Of a DNA stretch of 30,549 nucleotides, positions 22,060-30,549 are shown piece after piece. The notes under the pieces were generated by a model. The model did no database searches. It was given only the letters and a program-made list of their open reading frames with translations, and was not told the DNA's origin. This DNA is from Paenarthrobacter nitroguajacolicus JCM 14115. GTDB taxonomy: Bacteria > Actinomycetota > Actinomycetes > Actinomycetales > Micrococcaceae. Position 1 is the stretch's first letter; the number at the start of each line of letters is the position of its first letter. The translations under genes were made by a program, and so were the position numbers. The stretch lies in the NCBI GenBank assembly GCA_001313365.1, contig BBFS01000057.1:1-30549 (forward strand). The letters run 5' to 3'.

Positions 22060-23292
22060 GAAATACCGACACGAAGGGATTCACATCAGTGGCCGAATTG
22101 GGGAAGCAGGACAAAGAACGCATAGCCAGGGCAGCATTGGCCCGGCTCATGGAACCTCAGGACTCCGTAGGCCTCGCATTGGTGAGGGCAGTAGGCGCCG
22201 TGGAGGCTTTGGGTGTTGCAAGCGGCGAGCTGAGAACAGGTCAAACCCTGGAACAGGAGATCTCGTCCTTGCTTGTTGACGGAGGAGGAGCATCGTCGTG
22301 GGCAGGACTTCCGGCCAGCCTTCGGCGATGGGCACCGCGCGTCGCCGACCTTGCGCCGGACCGCGATTTGGAGACCATGCGTCGTTTGGGTGGGAGATTG
22401 ATCATCCCCGGTGATGACTTGTGGCCCGAGCAGTTGGCAGACCTGGGACTCCAGGAGCCGCTTTGTTTGTGGTGGCGGGGGGGACAGGAGCAGCAGTTGC
22501 CCTCCGCCCGCCAAACCATCGCCCTGGTGGGTTCCAGGGACAGCACCAATTACGGAGCATCCGTCACAGGTGATCTCGCTTACGGCTTGGCGCAACGCGG
22601 TTATACCGTGGTTTCCGGTGGAGCCTATGGCATCGACGCTCACGCACATCGTGGAGCCTTGAGCGGCGGAGTCGCCAGCGTGCCCACCATCGCAGTCATG
22701 GCAGGAGGTGTGGACCGTTTCTACCCATCGGGTAACGAGGACCTTCTTCGCGCAGTGTCCATTCAAGGCGCTGTCATCTCTGAGGTACCACCTGGATCGG
22801 CTCCAACCCGTTACAGGTTCCTTCAACGGAACCGGATCATTGCCGCCTTGGCATCAGTGACGGTGGTAGTGGAGGCACGCTGGAGGTCGGGCGCCTCAAC
22901 ACAGCCACCATGCTGAAACCATTGGAAGGGTTGTTGCTGCTGTCCCGGGTTCCATCCACAGTGCCAATTCGGCAGGCTGTCACCGCCTACTCCGGGATGG
23001 GGGGGAGCAATCTGTGTTACCGACGTTGGCGAAATTGCCGAGCTTGCCGGCGCCATAGGAGAAGCCACAAGCGAGGAAAAGGACTCAGGGGCAGCGGTGC
23101 ACGACGGCCTGTCCTTGGAGGACCTCATTCTTCTGGACGCACTGCCTCTCCGGTCCACCAGCTCGGTGGAAAAGCTGACTGTGGTGGCAGGACTGAGCGC
23201 GGATTCCGTGCGGGCCGGCCTGGGTCGGTTGGGGGTTGCTGGGTTTGGCCGGCTCGGAAGGGGGAGGATGGAAACGGGTCAAAAATGCTTAG
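22056..23292 (+). CDS. dprA: DNA-processing protein DprA (frameshifted)
   Basis: A Rossmann-fold protein that binds incoming single-stranded DNA and loads RecA. After an N-terminal helical (SAM-like) region of about 130 residues comes the Rossmann core: IALVGSRDSTNYGASV, YTVVSGGAYGIDAHAHRGAL, VMAGGVDRFYPSGNEDLL and the FLQRNRIIAALASVTVVVEA strand. A winged-helix C-terminus follows (TSSVEKLTVVAGLSADSV). Frame breaks lie near 22893, around 22940-23025 at a G-run, and near 23243. There GGGTTTGG should read GGGTTGG, giving the end GGGWKRVKNA and TAG at 23290-23292. The inferred length is about 410 residues. ATG 22056 overlaps the comM stop. Confidence 0.93.
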
Positions 23293-23354
23293 TCCGTCAA
23301 GGAGAAGCATGTTGATGCACCTTCTTTGTACTGGTAACTGGCACAGTGTGAAGG

Positions 23355-24293
23355 GTGGACGGACAATCGCTACCAGCACCCCCCCTTCAAGATGCAGTCG
23401 ATGGCTTTCGGCGGTATTTGGAGGGCGAACGTGCCAGGTCTGCGCACACAGTCCGTGCCTACCTTGCCGATGTCGAGAGTCTCCTTGGCTTCGCCGTGCA
23501 GGAAGGAGTCAAGGAACTTGGGGGGGAATTGGAGTTGGGCTCCCTGCGTCGGTGGCTTGGCGCGCAGAGTGAGGCCGGCATGGCCCGGGCCACGTTGGCG
23601 CGCCGGGCCGCAACTGCAAGGTCGTTCACGGGCTGGGCGCTCCGGGAGGAACTTATCCAGACGGACCCTGCGGTCCGTCTGCAGGCACCCAAGCGGGACA
23701 AGTCCCTGCCCGGAGTCCTTCAGCAACAGCAGGTCTCCCGGATGGTGGATGACCTGAACTCTGCAGCCGCCGACGGGGACGCCATGGCTTTGCGCAACAG
23801 GGCCATGGTGGAACTCTTGTATGCGACGGGAGTCCGCGTTGGGGAACTAGCGGGGCTCGATATAGATGACCTTGATCCTGATCGTCGTACGCTCCGCGTG
23901 CTGGGCAAGGGTAACAAGGAACGCACTGTTCCGTTCGGCGTACCAGCGGCTGTTGCTGTGGACGATTGGCTCAGGCGGGGGGGTCGACAGGCAGTGGTAA
24001 CAGCCACGAGCGGACCTGCCTTGTTCCTGGGCGTGCGTGGCAACCGTGTTGATCCCCCCCGCCAAATCCGGGCAGTGGTCAGCCAATTGCTGCAGGCGCT
24101 GGGCGACACATCCGCCACAGGGCCGCACGCACTCAGGCACAGCGCGGCCACCCACTTGCTGGATGGAGGAGCAGATTTGCGGGCTGTTCAGGAGATCCTT
24201 GGTCACAGCAGCCTGGCAACCACACAGATCTATACCCACGTGTCCGTGGACCGACTCCGGAAGAGCTACCAACAAGCGCACCCGAGGGCCTGA
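23355..24293 (+). CDS. xerC: Tyrosine recombinase XerC
   Basis: Site-specific recombinase that, with XerD, resolves chromosome dimers at dif. It is one of the few unbroken large genes here at 312 residues. The N-terminal SAM-like core-binding domain runs to about residue 105 (FRRYLEGERARSAHTVRAYL). The catalytic domain holds all expected residues: Arg in LLYATGVRVGELAGL, Lys in LGKGNKERTVPFG, His-x-x-Arg in GPHALRHSAATHLLDGG, His in EILGHSSLATTQ and the nucleophile Tyr in IYTHVSVDRL. G7 near 23978 and C8 near 24054 add one residue each without breaking the frame. GTG 23355 is the first start with a good N-terminus. Position after dprA is the common actinobacterial arrangement. Confidence 0.95.
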   Translation: MDGQSLPAPPLQDAVDGFRRYLEGERARSAHTVRAYLADVESLLGFAVQEGVKELGGELELGSLRRWLGAQSEAGMARATLARRAATARSFTGWALREELIQTDPAVRLQAPKRDKSLPGVLQQQQVSRMVDDLNSAAADGDAMALRNRAMVELLYATGVRVGELAGLDIDDLDPDRRTLRVLGKGNKERTVPFGVPAAVAVDDWLRRGGRQAVVTATSGPALFLGVRGNRVDPPRQIRAVVSQLLQALGDTSATGPHALRHSAATHLLDGGADLRAVQEILGHSSLATTQIYTHVSVDRLRKSYQQAHPRA

Positions 24294-24534
24294 GTATGCC
24301 CCCCCTCAAGGGCGCCACTGGCGGAAAAGTGCAGCGTACGGCAAAATGAAAGCACCACGGGGAAACCTTCAATTCACGGTTGAGGGTTATATCTGTGCCA
24401 ATATCGTCTGTAGTACTAAAAACTGAATAGCCTGTCAGGGCCCGCATGAGTTTCATGGCATCCGGCAGCAACAGCAGAACATCCAGGCAGAGGTCGTTGG
24501 GGGGGAAGACGTACCTACAGCTATGGAGGATGGA
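24294..24534 (+). promoter_or_regulatory. xerC-DUF3145 intergenic region, probable promoter
   Basis: This 241-bp gap has a locally AT-rich patch at about 24365-24430 (GGTTATATCTGTGCCAATATC and the following ACTAAAAACTGAATAG), unlike its GC-rich surroundings, as expected for a promoter. No convincing -35/-10 pair or operator stands out. GGAGGATGGA immediately precedes ATG 24535. Confidence 0.3.
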
Positions 24535-25050
24535 ATGTCTGTTGCAACAACCCGCGGTGTCTTGTTCGTGCACTCGGCCCCAACAGCCCTTTGCCCGCAT
24601 GTTGAATGGGCCATCGGATCGGTCGTGGATAAGCGAACCGATCTTGAGTGGACCCCTCAACCGGCTGCGCCAGGAATGTTCCGGGCGGAGTTGTCGTGGA
24701 CCGGGGGGGCGCCAGGTACGGGAGCGCAATTGGCATCAGCCTGAGGGGGGGTTGGGCCCATTTGCGCTACGAGGTGACCGAAGAACCTAGCCAAGGGGGG
24801 GTGGATGGAGCGCGCTGGTCGCACACCCCCCGAGCTGGGTATTTTCCATGCTGTCACCGACGTGCACGGCAATATCATGGTGACGGAGGACCGCATCCGC
24901 TACGCCTATGAGTCCGGTGCAGGGGGGGATCCCTCCGCGGTTTACCACGAGCTCTCGTTAGCGCTCGGTGAAGCGTGGGATGAGGAACTCGAGCCCTTCC
25001 GCCACGCAGCTGAAGGTGCTCCCGTGCGCTGGTTGCACCAAGTCGGTTAA
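24535..25050 (+). CDS. DUF3145 family protein (frameshifted)
   Basis: An actinobacterial protein of unknown function. It begins MSVATTRGVLFVHSAPTALC, followed by HVEWAIGSVVDKRTDLEWTP, LRYEVTEEPSQG and LGIFHAVTDVHGNIMVTEDR. It ends WDEELEPFRHAAEGAPVRWL with TAA 25048-25050. The inferred length is about 168 residues. The frame moves at three G/C runs: near 24702-24708, 24744-24750 and 24826-24832. Runs near 24795 and 24921 add one residue each. GGAGG at 24526-24530 supports ATG 24535. It is convergent with the fatty acid synthase operon and shares its terminator. Its proximity to FAS II suggests, but does not prove, a lipid-related role. Confidence 0.85.
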
Positions 25051-25095
25051 CAGCAATCGATCCAGAGCACTGACTCAAAAACGTCTCCCATAGCA

Positions 25096-25136
25096 ATGAG
25101 AAGGGCCCCCCCACCTGTTGGTGGGGCCCTTCTCAT
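25096..25136. terminator. Bidirectional terminator between DUF3145 and fabF
   Basis: Left arm ATGAGAAGGGCCC(C)nACC and right arm GGTGGGGCCCTTCTCAT flank a TGTT loop. The right arm has G4, but the left arm shows C7 at 25106-25112, so perfect pairing needs C4. The hairpin is symmetrical and suits both converging genes. Confidence 0.9.
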
Positions 25137-25166
25137 GTCTCATCGAGGCAGTGGTGAAAGCCGGAC

Positions 25167-26413
25167 TTAGACGTTCCGGACTGCGATGACGGCGTTGTGG
25201 CCACCGAAGCCGAAGGAGTTGCTCAATGCCACGATGTCGCCACTGGGCAAGTCACGGGCAGACGTCACAACATCGAGTGGGATCTCAGGATCCTGGTTTT
25301 CGAGGTTGATGGTGACCGGTGCCTTACGTTCGTAGACGGCAAGTACGGTCAGAACAGCTTCAACGGCCCCCCCTGAAGCGCCCAGGAGGTGGCCCATTTG
25401 CGACTTCGTAGCCGAGACTGCCACGTTGTCCACGTGGGTCCCCAGGGCGGCGCGCAGGGCCGTGTACTCGGGCTTATCGCCAACAGGAGTCGAGGTAGCG
25501 TGCGCGTTGACGTGGACCACGTCCTCCGCCTGGATCCGCCCATCGAACATAGCGGCCTTCAGTGCGCGGGTAGCGCCCAGACCCTCAGGGTCCGGTGCTG
25601 TGATGTGGTAAGCGTCTGCTGTCACGGACGTTCCGGCAAGCTCGGCATAAATGCGCGCGCCGCGGGCGATGGCGTGCTCCTCGGCTTCCAGTACCAGCGC
25701 ACCGGCACCTTCGCCCATGACGAAACCGTCGCGATCAATGTCGTAGGGGGCGCGAGGCGCGCTCCGGCTCGTCATTGCGACGGGACAAGGCCTGCATGGA
25801 AGAGAAGGCGGCCAGCGGCATCGGGTGGATGGCAGCTTCAGCGCCACCGCAAACCACAACGTCTGCTTTGCCGGACCGGATCAGGTCCAAGCCAAGGTGG
25901 AGGGCCTCGGTGCCGGAAGCGCAGGCCGAGACCGGAGTGTGCGCGCCGGCCCGGGCGCGAGGTCGAGGCTGACTGCCGCTGCCACACCGTTGGGCATGAG
26001 CATGGGGGGGACGGTCATCGGCAGGACCCTGCGGGGGGGGCCCTTGTCCCTGAGCGTGTCCCAAGCATCGAGGAGCGTCCAGACACCGCCGATGCCTGTG
26101 GCGAATGCCACGGCGAGCGGTCGTGGTCGATTTCTTGAATCCCCCGAGTCGGACCAGGCCTCACGGGCTGCAATGACACCAAACTGGGTGGAGGGGTCCA
26201 TGCGCTTGGCCTCTACGCGGCTCAGGACTCAAGTGCCGGCGTCGAGGCCCGGGCAGCAAAGTGGACGGGGGAGGTCGTACTTGGCCACCCACTCGTCGCC
26301 GAGCGTGCGGGCGCCGGAGACCCCTTTCAGCGCGTTCTGCCACATTGTGGGTACGTCGCCGCCGATGGGAGTGGTGGCCCCCCCAGACCGGTTATGACTA
26401 CTTTGCGTGCCAT
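25167..26413 (-). CDS. fabF: Beta-ketoacyl-ACP synthase II FabF (frameshifted)
   Basis: The elongating condensing enzyme of type II fatty acid synthesis. The ATG at 26413 gives [18 protein letters not shown] once C7 at 26378-26384 is read as C5. Active-site segments are [20 protein letters not shown] (Cys), [12 protein letters not shown] (His) and [11 protein letters not shown] (His), and the closing [15 protein letters not shown] is also present. Other breaks lie near 26266, 26230, 26120-26140, 25965 and 25748-25760. Runs at 26004-26010 and 26033-26040 insert one Pro each (VPPM, GPPR). The inferred length is about 412 residues. It is the last gene of fabD-fabH-acpP-fabF, ending at a terminator. 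Confidence 0.95.
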
Positions 26414-26493
26414 GCGATCACTCTCTGTCGGATAGCCATCCCGCATGCGCGGTTCACAGGGGGGAGGCATGAAAATCTATGGGTGTTACTGCG

Positions 26494-26533
26494 GCTGTGC
26501 CGGGCAAGGATAGGAATCCTGGCCCGGCACAGC
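26494..26533 (-). other. Hairpin between acpP and fabF
   Basis: GCTGTGCCGGGC and GCCCGGCACAGC are perfect 12-bp arms, and inside them AGGAT pairs with ATCCT, leaving an AGGA loop with few unpaired bases. The structure starts 12 bp after the acpP stop. With no T run it could be a partial terminator, a processing site or a stabilising 3' end that raises acpP mRNA over fabF. Confidence 0.6.
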
Positions 26534-26544
26534 TGGTGTCAGGA

Positions 26545-26790
26545 CTAGGCCTGTGCGTTGGCGATGAAGCTGACGGCGTCGCCGACGGTCTTGAGGTTCT
26601 TGACCTCTTCGTCCGGGATGCGAACGCCGAACTTCTCTTCAGCGTTGACGACGATGGTCATCATCGAGATGGAGTCGATGTCCAGGTCCTCGGTGAAGGA
26701 CTTGTCCAGCTCCACGGCTTCGGTTGCAAGGCCCGTTTCTTCGTTGACGATTTCAGCCAGGCCGGCCAGGATCTCTTCGTTGCTAGCCAT
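26545..26790 (-). CDS. acpP: Acyl carrier protein
   Basis: Carries growing acyl chains on a phosphopantetheine arm. Intact, 81 residues. The attachment Ser is in DLDIDSISMMTIV (DSI in place of the more usual DSL), and the acidic helix II EEKFGVRIPDEEV is typical. ATG 26790 follows AAAAGGAGCCAACA. It lies between fabH and fabF as in Streptomyces and relatives. The coding frame has no homopolymer problem. Confidence 0.96.
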   Translation of the reverse strand: MASNEEILAGLAEIVNEETGLATEAVELDKSFTEDLDIDSISMMTIVVNAEEKFGVRIPDEEVKNLKTVGDAVSFIANAQA

Positions 26791-26909
26791 TGTTGGCTCC
26801 TTTTCTTGTTGTACCGGCTACTGCCGGAAAGGGGGGGCAAACCGCGGGTTGCGGCTTGGGTATGTAAGTCGTATTCAGTTGGCTGGTGGTAGCCGGGACG
26901 TGTCCTGGT

Positions 26910-27975
26910 CTACGGCAGAACCACTACCTGGCGCCGAAGACCAGTCCGGCACCGAAACCGATCTGCAGTGCCAGGCCGCCGCTCAGCTCAGGGTTCTCCT
27001 GAAGCAAGCGGTGCGTTGCCAAGGGGGATGGATGCCGCCGACGTGTTTCCCGCCTGGGCGATGTCGCGGCCGATGACAACAGATTCGGGAAGCTTGAGCT
27101 TCTTGACCATCTCGTCGATGATGCGCATGTTGGCCTGGTGGGGGAACGAAAGCAGCGAGGTCGCTGGCTTCGATGCCGGCGGCATCCAAAGCCTGCTGGG
27201 CTACCTTGGCCATTTCCCAGACTGCCCAGCGGAAAACGGTCTGGCCGTCCTGGCGCAGAGTGGGCCAAACGTCCTGAGTCGCCGAGAGGATGGCGGGGGG
27301 GTCGTCGATTTCGTCCGAGTGGCGGGCAGATTCGCCGAGTTTCTTGACGTCTTCCAAGGAGTGGGTCATCCCGATCGCGTCCCACTTGCTGCCATCGGAG
27401 CCCCCAGACCGAAGGTCCGATGCCAGGGGGGGTATCGGACGGGCCGACCACCACAGCGCCGGCGCCGTCGCCGAGGAGGAACGAGATGGTCCGTTCGTGG
27501 TTGTCGATGACGTCTGAGAGTTTCTCGGCGCCGACCACGAGAACGTACTCGGCAGCGCCGGAACGGACAAGGGCATCAGCCTGGGCCACGCCGTAGCAGT
27601 ACCCTGCGCAGCGGCGAGATGTCGAAGGCCGGTGCCGGCGTCGCGCCCAATCGGTCGGTAAGCGCAGCGGCAGCGGAAGGAGTCGCGTAGGGGTGTGTCA
27701 CGGTGGACACGATGACGGCACCAGCTGGGACGGTTCAATTCCTGCCTGCTTGAGGGCCTCACGTGCGGCGCCTTCGGCCATGTCGATCACGCTGACATCC
27801 GCGGCTGCACGATGACGGGTGATGATGCCGGTGCGCTGGCGGATCCACTCGTCCGAGGAGTCAATCCACTGGCACACGTCGTCGTTTGTGACGATGACGT
27901 CCGGCCGGTAGGCGCCGATGCCAGGATGCGTGCATTCTCGTTGACAGCAGCCTTGTTGAGTACTGGAGTGCTCAT
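26910..27975 (-). CDS. fabH: Beta-ketoacyl-ACP synthase III FabH (frameshifted)
   Basis: Starts fatty acid chains by condensing acyl-CoA with malonyl-ACP. It begins [20 protein letters not shown] and continues [14 protein letters not shown]. The catalytic triad lies in SAACAGYCYG (Cys, restored after indels near 27615), [14 protein letters not shown] (His) and [13 protein letters not shown] (Asn). Breaks also occur near 27925, 27727, 27425, 27295, 27150 and 27020. Near 26934 a missing C turns FGAQVVVLP into FGAR followed by a stop; the corrected stop is TAG at 26912-26910. The inferred length is about 350 residues. ATG 27975 overlaps the fabD stop by 4 bp. Confidence 0.94.
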
Positions 27976-28904
27976 GCCTGCCCCCCCTCCAATTCAGCAA
28001 AGAGTGCGAGAGCGCGGAGAGATCCTCCGGGGTTTTGACAGCAACCGTCTTGACGCCGGGCATGCCGCGCTTGGCGAGCCTGCGAGCGTGCCGGCAGGGG
28101 CAAGTTCGATCACACCGGTGACGCCGCGTTCAACGAGGGTTTCCATGCACTGATCCCAGCGGACCGGGCGTGAGACCTGCGCGATCAGGCTTTCGACCGC
28201 GGCAGACCCTTCTGTGACTTCCTTGCCATCGTAGTTCGACAACAGCGGGACTGCCGGGTTTCGCGGCGACAGGGACGGCTTGAGGGCCTCAAGGGCGCTG
28301 ACTGCCGGTGCCATGTGGGAAGTATGGAAAGCGCCAGCCACCTTGAGGGGGGGTATGACGCGGGCCTTCGCTGGCGGGTTGTCCGCCAAGGCCTTGAGTT
28401 GCTCGAAGGTACCTGCAGCGACTGTTTGTCCCGCGCCGTTGACATTGGCTGGTGTGGCACCCGCGGCAGTAATTGCCGACAGGACCTCGGCCGGGTCTCC
28501 GCCCACAACGGCGCTCATGCCCGTGGGGGTCACTGCGGCTGCTGCAGCCATGCTGTTGGCCCGCTCCCGAACGAAGCTCATGGCCTCGGCCTCGGTGAGA
28601 ACGCCCGCGAGGCTGAGGCCGTGATTTCGCCCACCGAGTGCCCGGCGAGGATGACGGGAAGGGTGCTGAGTTCGACATCGAACAAGGACTTGGCAGCAAC
28701 CAGGCCGGCGGCGACGATCAATGGCTGCGCTACGGCAGTGTCCTTGATGGTCTCTTCATCCGAGGTGGTTCCGTGGGCCTTGAGGTCAATGCCTGCGATT
28801 TCGCTCAGTACGGCCAATTGGCCTTCGACGGAGGGGAGTTCCAGCCAAGGGGCCAAAAATCCGGGGGTCTGGGAGCCCTGTCCAGGGCAGACGATTGCAA
28901 GCAC
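27972..28904 (-). CDS. fabD: Malonyl-CoA:ACP transacylase FabD (frameshifted)
   Basis: Loads malonate onto ACP. The GTG at 28904 behind TTTGGAAAGC gives the family start VLAIVCPGQGSQTPGFL, better than the upstream ATG-like options. The nucleophile Ser is in ILAGHSVGEITASA and the catalytic His in VAGAFHTSHMAPAV. Also present are NVNGAGQTVAAG and PVRWDQCMETL. A missing C near 28609 breaks the frame just after the active-site Ser, and further indels lie near 28070 and 28000. The corrected end reads FAELEGQA with TGA overlapping fabH. A G/C run near 28347 adds a Pro. The inferred length is about 310 residues. Confidence 0.94.
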
Positions 28905-28937
28905 GTATCCAGCTTTCCAAATTGCCACGTGATCCAC

Positions 28938-28988
28938 TGGTGTTTTGGTACACCAAGCTCACTGGGTCAGTTTGTAGGAAGTCTACAA
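28938..28988 (-). promoter_or_regulatory. fabD promoter region with two inverted repeats
   Basis: Between fasR and fabD are TGGTGT-n6-ACACCA (28938-28955) and TTGTAG-n5-CTACAA (28972-28988), the second overlapping the fasR stop. In Streptomyces coelicolor FasR activates the fabD operon by binding upstream of it, so one of these may be its site; the link is inference. Confidence 0.4.
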
Positions 28989-30242
28989 CGGTTCAGTCTG
29001 TGAACGTGACGCGTGACGTTCGGCGGCGGCTTTCGGTTGGCCGAAAGGCGGCCCACCACCAACGCCGTTTGCAGCACAAACGCCTCCCTGGGGAGGAGCG
29101 GATCCCAGCCTGTCACATCGCAGACACGCTTCAAACGGTAGCGCACGGTGTTGGCATGGACGAATAGTTCGCGTGCTGTGGCTTCCAGCGAGTGGCCGAG
29201 CTCCAAGTACGTGCCCAGGGTCTCCACGAGCCCGTTTGAGGCCGCCAGCAGGGGGGGCCTGTAAATGTTCTTGATCAGTGACCTGCGCGCGGCGTCGTCA
29301 CCGGAAACGACACGCTCGGGGAGGAGGTCGTCTGCGGCAACAGGCCGTGGCGCGGACGGCCATGCACGGGCTGCGGTCAGCCCTGCGAATGCCGCTTGGG
29401 CGGAACTGCTCGCCTCAAGCAACGAGCCTGCTTCCGGGCCGTAAACCACAGCCCCCCCCGGGGCGAAGAGCTCACTGAGCTTGACATAGGCGGTGTCGCG
29501 GTCCTGCACGCCGCCAAGGATCAAGATGAGCCGGTCGCCCTGGATTCCCACCAGTGCGTCCTCGGCGAAGCGGCCGGCGGTACGGCGAAGCTCGCTGACA
29601 TAGCTGGCGCTGGGCTCCGACGGCGAATTTCCCACCATCACGGTGAATCGCTCCTGCGCTTTCCAGCCAAGGGCTGCGATCCTGGACCGTAACGCATCGG
29701 TGTTCTCGCCTCGCAAAATAGCGTCAACGATCAACGCTTCCAACCGTGTATCCCAGGACCCGCGGGATTCCGCAGCCCGCGCATAAACATCAGCGGCCGC
29801 GAAAGCTACTTCCCGTGAATAGCGCAGTACGGCTTCCCGGAGTGACGGCTGGTCCGATTCCGGGGCGATTACGGGCACCTGGTCCTCGACGACTTCCACC
29901 ACGATGCGGATCAACTGCAGGGCCTTTTGCAGGCTGATGGAACGAGTCAGTTCCGTGGGGGGGCGTTGCCAAAGACGTCTGTGAGGATCCACGACGGCGA
30001 ACTGGGCCGTTCGTACCACGTCACGAAGGCCGCGATGCCGTTCTGGGCCACCAGGCCCAAGGCCGAGCGCTCATCGGAGCTCAGGCGGCCATACCAAGGC
30101 AGCGATTTCTCGAGCTGGCGCATGGTGCTGGTGGACAGTTGGCCCACGTTGGCGCGAAGTTGCCGAAGGGTTTCAGCCTTTTCGGGTGACAATGCCTGGG
30201 ATGCTGCCTTGCGCTTGGTGGTTGTTTTGCTCGGCTCTGCAT
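28967..30242 (-). CDS. fasR: FasR-like transcriptional activator of fatty acid synthesis (PucR family, frameshifted)
   Basis: A PucR-type regulator lying directly upstream of fabD, the place held by FasR (fatty acid synthase activator) in Streptomyces coelicolor. The C-terminal helix-turn-helix reads LELGHSLEATARELFVHANT followed by VRYRLKRV, the PucR HTH_30 type. The central region VGIQGDRLILILGGV is GGDEF-like/CdaR-like, and the N-terminal part ends WYERPSSPSWILTDVFGN. The start is unclear. A Lys-rich segment (SKTTTKRKAASQALSPEKAE) is open upstream of TTG 30192 and reaches ATG 30242 if one missing G near 30240 is restored. A G7 at 29957-29963 (native G5) breaks the frame. The inferred length is about 425 residues. 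No ligand can be read; acyl-CoA or acyl-ACP sensing is a guess. Confidence 0.88.
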
Positions 30243-30350
30243 GGAACGAGCATACGGCCCATCACGGACAAGCTCCATTTGTGAGAAGGCTACAACTCGT
30301 GTTGTTGCTGGTCACGTCCTTGGCATGTATGTCCTAACCCGCTTAACGCC

Positions 30351-30389
30351 CGACGGCGGCCCCCCACCTTTCGGTGAAAGCCGCCGTCG
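30351..30389 (-). terminator. Terminator after aceE
   Basis: CGACGGCGGC and GCCGCCGTCG form a 10-bp stem, extended inside by CACC/GGTG around TTTC. The C6 in one arm has no partner and is probably inflated. It follows the aceE stop and precedes fasR. Confidence 0.8.
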
Positions 30390-30435
30390 CGGATATTGCT
30401 GTCGCTGCTTTTTTCGCGAACTACCCGACGAACAG

Positions 30436-30549
30436 TTAGGCGTCGCCGCCTGCTCCGCCGGTGGTGCCGGCGTTCACATCCAGAAGCCGGTACTTTTCGA
30501 TCGCCTTTTCCAGCGCACCTGCTTCAACTTCTCCCTTGGCGGCGAGGAG
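30436..30549 (-). CDS. aceE: Pyruvate dehydrogenase E1 component AceE, C-terminal end (partial)
   Basis: Only the last 37 residues are in the window: LLAAKGEVEAGALEKAIEKY, then RLLDVNAGTTGGAGGDA and TAA at 30438-30436. The AAKGE-x-AIEKY pattern matches the C-terminal helix of homodimeric actinobacterial AceE, and aceE is a frequent neighbour of fasR-fabD in this group. Call based on a short piece plus context. The enzyme decarboxylates pyruvate to supply acetyl-CoA, the substrate for the FAS genes next door. Confidence 0.75.
   Translation of the reverse strand, partial: LLAAKGEVEAGALEKAIEKYRLLDVNAGTTGGAGGDA

Noticed and set aside
23355..24293. xerC as a phage or integron integrase
   Set aside because: It sits in the standard dprA-xerC locus with no att repeats, excisionase or cargo genes nearby, and its motifs match housekeeping XerC.

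Overview
The window is about 30.5 kb of a high-GC actinobacterial chromosome. Gene order (smc-ftsY, amtB-glnB, ffh, rpsP-khpA-rimM-trmD-rplS-lepB-rnhB-DUF2469-yraN-comM-dprA-xerC, then DUF3145 and fabF-acpP-fabH-fabD-fasR-aceE) and protein wording point to Micrococcaceae, most likely Arthrobacter in the broad sense. The species cannot be fixed from the sequence alone. I see no phage, transposon, CRISPR array, rRNA or tRNA.

Layout. 1-2317 (+): 3' end of smc, then ftsY. 2310-3634 (-): an MFS exporter converging on ftsY. 3845-5519 (+): ammonium transporter and PII protein behind a GlnR-like box; the glnD that often follows is missing. 5607-7013 (-): a glucose-6-phosphate dehydrogenase, divergent from ffh at 7166-8744 (+). 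8809-9531 (+): an alpha/beta-hydrolase-like protein with an odd nucleophile elbow, converging on thiC (9514-11375, -), which has a TPP riboswitch. 11564-14151 (+): amidohydrolase, two-domain VOC dioxygenase-like protein and a small conserved protein. 14393-24293 (+): a long housekeeping run covering ribosome and tRNA maturation (rpsP, khpA, rimM, trmD, rplS), protein export (two signal peptidases), RNase HII, DUF2469 and the DNA-uptake/recombination set yraN-comM-dprA-xerC. 24535-25050 (+): DUF3145, sharing a bidirectional terminator with the type II fatty acid synthase operon fabD-fabH-acpP-fabF (25167-28904, -), its PucR-type regulator fasR (28967-30242, -) and the 3' end of aceE (30436-30549, -).

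Sequence quality dominates the reading. About 25 of 32 genes carry one or more frameshifts, including genes that cannot normally be lost (ffh, ftsY, fabD, fabH, fabF, trmD). G or C runs of 6-8 bases are scattered throughout, and where the native length can be deduced it is nearly always 4 or 5. One terminator arm has C7 opposite G4, and an insertion breaks the invariant Fe-S cysteine spacing of ThiC. I therefore treat the frameshifts as sequencing or assembly errors and annotate each gene over its full inferred span. Single-base deletions outside long runs also occur.

I found no convincing undescribed multi-gene system. The best leads are the hydrolase with Glu in place of the nucleophile Ser, candidate operators before fabD, amtB and the VOC gene, a hairpin between acpP and fabF, and PII without a neighbouring glnD.
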